This document shows, in pieces, positions 59,638 to 64,000 of a stretch of 64,000 nucleotides of DNA. The position numbers and the translations under genes are program-made. How positions within the stretch are numbered: position 1 is the first letter of the stretch; each line of letters starts with the position of its first letter. Source of the stretch: JAVVHH01 sp965199585 (GTDB lineage Bacteria > Pseudomonadota > Alphaproteobacteria > Acetobacterales > Acetobacteraceae); the NCBI GenBank assembly GCA_965199585.1, contig CBDASI010000002.1, forward strand, positions 1,798,001-1,862,000. The letters are read 5' to 3'. Under the pieces are notes generated by a model, which was not told the origin of the DNA, ran no database searches, and was given only the letters and a program-made list of their open reading frames with translations.

Positions 59638-61047
59638 ATGGCAGCCCCTCTTATCGGCCGTGCAGTGCGCCGGCTCCGGACCGAACAGGCCCTGACGCAG
59701 CAGGGCCTGGCGGCGCGGCTGGGGATTTCGGCCAGCTACCTCAACCTGATCGAGCACGAGCAACGGCCGGTGACGGCCGCCTTGCTGATCAAGCTGGCCG
59801 AGACGCTGAAGGTCGATCTGGCATCGCTGTCGGGGAGCCAGGAGCGCCAGCTGGAGGCCGGGCTGCGGGAGGTGTTTGCCGATCCGCTGCTGGACCAGCA
59901 GGTCGACGGCAAGGAATTGGCGGTGCTGGCCGCCAACAGCCCGGCGGCCGCGCGGGGCATCCTGGCGCTATATCGCTCGTGGCGGGTGGCGCGGGAGGAG
60001 AGCAGCGGCATCGCGCTGCCGTCGGGGCGGCGGCTGCTGATGCCGAACGAAGAGGCGCGGGACGCTTTTCACGACCGAGCCAATCACTTCCCGGAGCTGG
60101 AGACGGCGGCCGATGCGCTGTCGGCCGGGCTGCCGATTCTACCGCCAGATCGGGACCATGCAATCGTCGAGCGGCTGCGGCGGACACATGGGCTGCACGT
60201 TTCGGTGGGTGCGCTGGAGGGCGCGCTACGACGCTACGACCCGAGCACGCGCAGCTTCGCGCTGTCGGAGCAGTTGCCCCGCGAGAGCCAGGGATTTCAC
60301 CTCGCGTTCCAGCTGGTGCTGCTTGAGGCCAAGGATGCGATCGAGGCGCAGATTGCGGCGATCGGGCCGTCATCCACGGAGGCGGCCTCGCTGATCCGGC
60401 TGGGATTGTTGAACTACATGGCCGCGGCGGTGCTGCTGCCCTATGAGCGCGTGCTGGAAGCGGCATCCACGTTGCGGCACGACGTGCAGGCGTTGGGGGA
60501 GCGGTTCGGGATGAGCTACGAGCAGATCTGCCAGCGGCTGTCGTCGCTGCAACGCTCGGGCGCGCGAGGGGTGCCGTTCTTCTTCCTGCGCGTGGACCCG
60601 GCGGGGAACGTCAGCAAGCGGTTCTCGGCGGCGGGGTTTCCGTTCGCGCGGTTCGGCGGGTCATGTCCGCGTTGGGTGGTGCACGGGGCGTTTGCACAGC
60701 CAGGGCAGATCCATGTGCAGGTGGCGCAGTTGCCGGACGGGGCGACGTTCCTGTGCTTCGCGCGCTCGGTGACGGGGCGGGCGGCGCAGTGGGGCGAGCC
60801 GGCGCCGACGCATGTGATCGCCATGGGATGCGATGTCGGACACGCCGGGTCGCTGGTGTATGCGGACGGGATCGATCTCGAGCGGGCGACGGTGGGGATC
60901 GGGCTGTCGTGCCGGCTGTGCGACCGGGAAGGATGCCGGAGCCGGGCGTTTCCGCCGCTGGAACATCGCCTGGTACTCGACCCGGCGCTGGGAAGTGCTA
61001 GTCCGTATCGGTTCGAGCCGAAGCGGGGAGCGCGCAACGATGGGTAG
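59638..61047 (+). CDS. ScfR/RamB-type XRE-family regulator
   Basis: The 469-aa protein has an N-terminal XRE helix-turn-helix (LRTEQALTQQGLAARLGISA, ISASYLNLIEHEQRPV; about 8-60), a central domain with an IrrE/ImmA-like region in which the HExxH metalloprotease motif is not evident (FHLAFQLVLLEAKDAI), and a C-terminal DUF2083 domain (about 300-460) with CDREGCRSRAFPP. Relatives (ScfR, RamB, MccR, PrpR) sense acyl-CoA and control short-chain fatty acid/glyoxylate genes. The 3' end overlaps the next SDR gene by 8 nt. Confidence 0.9.
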   Translation: MAAPLIGRAVRRLRTEQALTQQGLAARLGISASYLNLIEHEQRPVTAALLIKLAETLKVDLASLSGSQERQLEAGLREVFADPLLDQQVDGKELAVLAANSPAAARGILALYRSWRVAREESSGIALPSGRRLLMPNEEARDAFHDRANHFPELETAADALSAGLPILPPDRDHAIVERLRRTHGLHVSVGALEGALRRYDPSTRSFALSEQLPRESQGFHLAFQLVLLEAKDAIEAQIAAIGPSSTEAASLIRLGLLNYMAAAVLLPYERVLEAASTLRHDVQALGERFGMSYEQICQRLSSLQRSGARGVPFFFLRVDPAGNVSKRFSAAGFPFARFGGSCPRWVVHGAFAQPGQIHVQVAQLPDGATFLCFARSVTGRAAQWGEPAPTHVIAMGCDVGHAGSLVYADGIDLERATVGIGLSCRLCDREGCRSRAFPPLEHRLVLDPALGSASPYRFEPKRGARNDG

Positions 61048-61843
61048 TCTGACGGGTAAGGTCGCGATCGTGACCGGGGCGGGGTCGGTCGGGCCGGGAT
61101 GGGGGAACGGCAAGGCGACGGCGGTGCTGCTGGCGCGCGAAGGGGCGTCGGTGCTGTTGCTGGATATTGTCGAGGCGGCGGTGCAGGAAACGGCGCAAAT
61201 CATTCGCGACGAGGGCGGGGTGTGCGAGTTCGCGGTGGTGGACATGCTGATCGCGGCCGAGGTGGAAGGGGCGGTGCAGGCGTGTCTGGACCGGTTCGGG
61301 CGGTTGGACATTCTGGTCAACAATGTCGGCGGGTCGCATCCGGGCACGGCGGCGGACATGCCGGAAGAGGTCTGGGACCGGCAGATCGACTTCAATCTGA
61401 AGACGGCGTTCCTGGGGTGCAAGTATGCGCTGGCACCGATGATCGCGCAGGGATCGGGCGCGATCGTGAACCTGTCGTCGGTGGCGGGGATGCGGATCCT
61501 GTCGGGGCGGTCGCACGTGGCCTATACGGCGAGCAAGGCGGGGATCATCGCGCTGTCGAAATCGGTGGCGCTGGCCCATGCCAAGGAAGGCATCCGCTGC
61601 AACACGGTGGTCCCGGGGCTGATGCACACGCCGCTGGTGGAGACGCGGCTATTGAAGCAGTTGGGCGCCAACGATGCGGCAGCGCTGATCGAAAGCCGGA
61701 ATGCGCAGGTGCCGATGGGCCGGATGGGCGATGCATGGGATATCGCGCATGCGGTACGGTTCCTGGTGTCCGACGAAGCCCGCTACGTCACTGCGACGGA
61801 GATCGTAGTGGATGGCGGGCTGACGGCAGCCGGACCGCGTTAG
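61040..61843 (+). CDS. Short-chain dehydrogenase/reductase
   Basis: The 267-aa SDR has VAIVTGAGSVGPGWGNGKA, with an extended glycine loop of four extra residues, NNVGGSHPG, serine in NLSSVAGMR and YTASK (about residue 168). FabG-like with SNARE? no; substrate unknown. The start ATG lies within the regulator gene end (8-nt overlap), so it is likely under the regulator's own promoter. It ends 4 nt into the convergent small gene. Confidence 0.9.
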   Translation: MGSLTGKVAIVTGAGSVGPGWGNGKATAVLLAREGASVLLLDIVEAAVQETAQIIRDEGGVCEFAVVDMLIAAEVEGAVQACLDRFGRLDILVNNVGGSHPGTAADMPEEVWDRQIDFNLKTAFLGCKYALAPMIAQGSGAIVNLSSVAGMRILSGRSHVAYTASKAGIIALSKSVALAHAKEGIRCNTVVPGLMHTPLVETRLLKQLGANDAAALIESRNAQVPMGRMGDAWDIAHAVRFLVSDEARYVTATEIVVDGGLTAAGPR

Positions 61844-62043
61844 CGGGAGGCCATCTCCATCGCGTGCGGCTGCGCCGGTGCACCCTGCTGATAGACGCGG
61901 CCGGCGACGAGAAGCATCGCGACCGACCAGAAGATCGCAACGGCAGCGCTGCGGGCACGATCGGTCGTGGTGCGGCGGCTCGGCTCGGTGACGGCACGGT
62001 CGCCGAACGCGTCAAATGCGGGAGCTTGCAAGGGCGTGTTCAT
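61840..62043 (-). CDS. Small single-pass membrane protein, 67 aa
   Basis: The product has a polar N-terminus (NTPLQAPAFDAFGDRAVTEP), a basic stretch and one transmembrane helix (SAAVAIFWSVAMLLVAGRV, about 32-50), ending in a polar tail. I do not recognise a family. G/C-rich third positions and position between SDR and tRNA support coding. No clear Shine-Dalgarno. The 3' end overlaps the SDR gene by 4 nt. Confidence 0.6.
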   Translation of the reverse strand: MNTPLQAPAFDAFGDRAVTEPSRRTTTDRARSAAVAIFWSVAMLLVAGRVYQQGAPAQPHAMEMASR

Positions 62044-62168
62044 GACGCTGAATGTCGCGATTTGGGGCGCGACGATCAATGAACGTGATTTCTGAAATTT
62101 GGTCTCGCGGGAGAGGCCGCTTCTCTCAGACGGGCGTGTGGGAGAGAGTTTGATTTTCGCGAGGAAAA

Positions 62169-62244
62169 TGGTGCCCAAGGGCGGAGTCGAACCACCGACA
62201 CTGCGATTTTCAGTCGCATGCTCTACCAGCTGAGCTACTTGGGC
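62169..62244 (-). tRNA. tRNA-Phe (GAA)
   Basis: The minus strand folds as a standard 76-nt tRNA: acceptor GCCCAAG/CTTGGGC, D arm GCTC/GAGC, anticodon stem TGCGA/TCGCA with loop CTGAAAA (anticodon GAA), T arm GGTGG/CCGCC with TTCGACT, and an encoded CCA 3' end. Confidence 0.98.
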
Positions 62245-62309
62245 GCCGGGGAGAGCGGCTGATTAGCCCGGGGCGGCGCGGAGTTCAACCCTTGTTGTGA
62301 CGGTTTGGT

Positions 62310-62477
62310 TCATTCGGAGGCGGGCGGGTCCTCGTCCAGCTCGGGCGGGGGACCGGGGATGGCGTAGCTGCCGTTGAACCAGCGGCCGAGATCGACGTCG
62401 GCGCAGCGGGGTGAGCAGAAGGGGAATGTGCGCGGAGTCTCGGCGGGGCGGCCGCAGATGGGGCAGGGTTTGCTCAA
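62310..62477 (-). CDS. yacG: DNA gyrase inhibitor YacG
   Basis: A 55-codon gene encodes the YacG zinc protein: KPCPICGRPAE and FCSPRCADVDLGRW contain the four cysteines (CxxC...CxxxC), then NGSYAIPG and an acidic Pro-rich tail. YacG binds GyrB and blocks gyrase in E. coli. The TTG start overlaps the RNase gene stop (TTGA). It is the last gene of maf-RNase-yacG, next to tRNA-Phe. Confidence 0.95.
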   Translation of the reverse strand: MSKPCPICGRPAETPRTFPFCSPRCADVDLGRWFNGSYAIPGPPPELDEDPPASE

Positions 62478-63508
62478 TTCGGTCTCTCAATGCGCCAGGC
62501 GCCCGATGGGAGGGACGGGTCGGACTTCGGTATCAGGGGACGGCCGGTGCGGTCGGCAAGATCGGTGAGGGCGACCGGGTCGTGGGAAAGGGCAGCGGCG
62601 ACGTCGGGGGCGCAAACCAGGCCGAGGGCGAGGTAAGGCGCGGCGGCGGTGTCGCGGTCGATCTCGCGCAGGGCGACCAGGGCGGCGGCGTGTGGGCCGG
62701 CGAGCAGTTCGTGCAGCGGCGGGCGAACGCGGCGGCGGACGATCTCGGCCAGGCCGAGGACGGTGAAGCCGAGCAGGCGGGGCTGCAGCGGGTCGGTGGC
62801 CAGGGCGGCGGCCAGGGCGGAGGCGAGCTTGGGGCGGCGGCTGACGCTGAGGCCGGCGGGGTCGACGAAGATGGCGCCGGACAGGTTGCGAAGGCGGATC
62901 TGGCGGACCAGGGCGGGCAGGGCGGCGAGGTTGGCGGCCATCTGGGCGGACGCCTTGGGCTGCCGGGTCGCGGTGGCGGCGGCCATGTCGAGGTCGATGG
63001 CGACCAGGGCCGGGGTGGGATGGATGCTGGCGCGCATGCCGGCAGGGAGCGCAATCTCGGTCTCGGCGAGGGCGGCGACCTGATCGGCCAGGGCGGGTTC
63101 GAACGGGCGCCGGAGGACTGGGGCCAGGGGATGGGTGGCGATGAACTCGTCGAGCGGGGAGGGGCCGCGGGCGATGAGGCCGGGGTCGCCCTGGGCGCTG
63201 ATATCGGTTGCCAGGGCGAGGCGGGGGCCCTTGCCGCCCTGGCCGGCGCGGACGATGCGGACGGCGACTAGGCTGCCTTCGGGGGTGGCCGCCGCGCCGT
63301 CGCTGTCGGGGAGGAAGCCATCGCCGCCGGGGAGGCTGACGAAGGCGCCGGCCATAGCGGGGATGCGGGCGATGACCCGGGCGCGATGGACGTCGCCGAC
63401 GCCATCGGGCTGGCCGGGGCGCCAGAGGGCGAAATCCTGCAGGAGAGTGCCGTCGAGGACGGCGATGCGGGTCTCGCCGGGACTGGCGTCGACGAAGATA
63501 CGGATCAT
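62474..63508 (-). CDS. Ribonuclease E/G-like protein
   Basis: The 344-aa protein matches the catalytic core of RNase E/G but is short and lacks an obvious S1 domain: an N-terminal IRIFVDASPGETRIAVLDG, a region with GAFVSLPGGDGFLPD, ALVAIDLDMAAAT and GAIFVDPAGLS in which two aspartates sit where the metal-binding catalytic pair lies, and a C-terminal part. The Zn-link CPxCxG motif is missing, so it would resemble RNase G more than RNase E. Its start overlaps the maf stop (ATGA); yacG follows. Confidence 0.8.
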   Translation of the reverse strand: MIRIFVDASPGETRIAVLDGTLLQDFALWRPGQPDGVGDVHRARVIARIPAMAGAFVSLPGGDGFLPDSDGAAATPEGSLVAVRIVRAGQGGKGPRLALATDISAQGDPGLIARGPSPLDEFIATHPLAPVLRRPFEPALADQVAALAETEIALPAGMRASIHPTPALVAIDLDMAAATATRQPKASAQMAANLAALPALVRQIRLRNLSGAIFVDPAGLSVSRRPKLASALAAALATDPLQPRLLGFTVLGLAEIVRRRVRPPLHELLAGPHAAALVALREIDRDTAAAPYLALGLVCAPDVAAALSHDPVALTDLADRTGRPLIPKSDPSLPSGAWRIERPN

Positions 63509-63999
63509 GGGACCGGGTAGCCGCGGCCCCGCAGCACCTGGGCGGTCTCGAACAGTGGCAGACCGACAACGCCGGAGTAGCTACCGGTCAGCAGGCGGGT
63601 GAACCCGGCGGCGCGGCCCTGGATCGCATAGCCGCCCGCCTTGCCAATGCCTTCGCTGCAGGCGACGTAGGCGTCGAGCTGTTCGTGCGACAGGCGGGCG
63701 AAGGCGACGGCGGTGATGCAGGTGCGGGCGGAGCGGCCGCCATCGGGACCAACCAGCACCAGCGCGGTGATCACCTGGTGCCGACGGCCGGACAGCATGG
63801 CCACGCAACGGCGCACGGTGTCGGCATCGTCGGCTTTGGGCAGGATGCGGCGGCCGAGGGCAACCACCGTGTCGGCCGCCAGGACGTAGCTGCCGGGGCT
63901 GTCGGCGGCGGTGGCCTTCTCGCTCGCCATGCGCTGGGCATACTCGCGCGGCGACTCCGCCGGGCCGGGTGTCTCGTCGATGTCGGTGGCGAGGACGCT
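63505..63999 (-). CDS. maf: Maf-family nucleotide pyrophosphatase (5' end outside window)
   Basis: The visible 164 codons cover the C-terminal part of a Maf/YhdE protein: ESPREYAQRMASEKA, VLAADTVVALGRRILPKADD (DTVV catalytic core), SGRRHQVITALVLV, YVACSEGIGKAGGYAIQG and SGVVGLPLFET. Maf proteins hydrolyse modified or canonical NTPs. The N-terminus (ASxSPRR motif) is beyond the right edge. Overlaps the RNase E/G gene by 4 nt. Confidence 0.95.
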   Translation of the reverse strand, partial: SVLATDIDETPGPAESPREYAQRMASEKATAADSPGSYVLAADTVVALGRRILPKADDADTVRRCVAMLSGRRHQVITALVLVGPDGGRSARTCITAVAFARLSHEQLDAYVACSEGIGKAGGYAIQGRAAGFTRLLTGSYSGVVGLPLFETAQVLRGRGYPVP

Positions 64000-64000
64000 G

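Overview
The window is high-GC, densely coded DNA with strong G/C preference at third codon positions, many ATGA/GTGA stop-start overlaps and some TTG/GTG starts. Gene content points to an alphaproteobacterium, most likely Rhodospirillales/Acetobacteraceae: PhaR and a PHA-type thiolase, a DUF2125 protein, a ferritin-VIT1 (MbfA-like) protein, ftsE-ftsX beside an MJ0042 zinc-ribbon protein, a TIGR02302/DUF4175 protein, an ScfR/RamB-type regulator and a maf / RNase E-G / yacG / tRNA-Phe cluster. The family-level placement is an inference from gene content; no rRNA gene is present.

Layout. 1-12.1 kb: ferritin-VIT1 iron protein (partial), a PLP sulfur-amino-acid enzyme, an NTF2-like and an HD protein, a secreted hydrolase, class II photolyase, a DapA-family enzyme, a glycoside-hydrolase-like RTX protein, an APC permease, a methyltransferase and a DUF1993 protein. 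12.1-16.6 kb: an AT-rich accessory island. It holds a two-gene cassette (a soluble protein of about 312 aa and a four-helix membrane protein) whose first gene is split by a 1,496-bp IS66-family insertion with perfect 8-bp target duplications, a possible 57-aa membrane peptide and a 102-bp palindromic element. 16.6-24.2 kb: EthD-domain protein, SWIM/SNF2 helicase, an AbrB-Doc toxin-antitoxin pair translationally chained to an ABC exporter and an SDR. 24.3-31.3 kb: PEP-CTERM glycerophosphodiesterase, SrpA-type catalase, Nudix, GAF-GGDEF, thiolase, phaR, DUF2125. 31.6-34.5 kb: plsC-ydcF-ftsX-ftsE operon. 34.6-40.8 kb: zinc-ribbon protein, then argH-lptM-lysA-DUF4175, including a 40-codon lipoprotein gene. 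40.8-48.6 kb: TlpA-like thioredoxin, DUF4112, DUF4337, a large repeat protein with three DUF5648-like C-terminal repeats, an omega-aminotransferase, a GST, an O-antigen-ligase-like protein and a frameshifted Uma2 gene. 48.6-54.3 kb: CobW GTPase, WD40 protein, aldo/keto reductase, MFS, SnoaL-like protein, secreted MetX-like hydrolase. 54.3-57.4 kb: a three-subunit nitrile-hydratase-family operon headed by an SH3 protein, then moeB and a DsrE-like gene. 57.5-64 kb: queC-dedA, two SDRs, the ScfR-type regulator, a small membrane protein, tRNA-Phe, yacG, RNase E/G and maf (partial).

Most of the window is housekeeping or generic accessory metabolism. The strongest candidate for something undescribed is the IS-split soluble + four-TM cassette at 12.6-15.7 kb. 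Its architecture (not demonstrated homology) recalls two-component membrane defence systems such as RexAB or Kiwa, and its reading frame can be restored exactly on paper. The second is the SH3-led, three-subunit cobalt-motif nitrile-hydratase operon.
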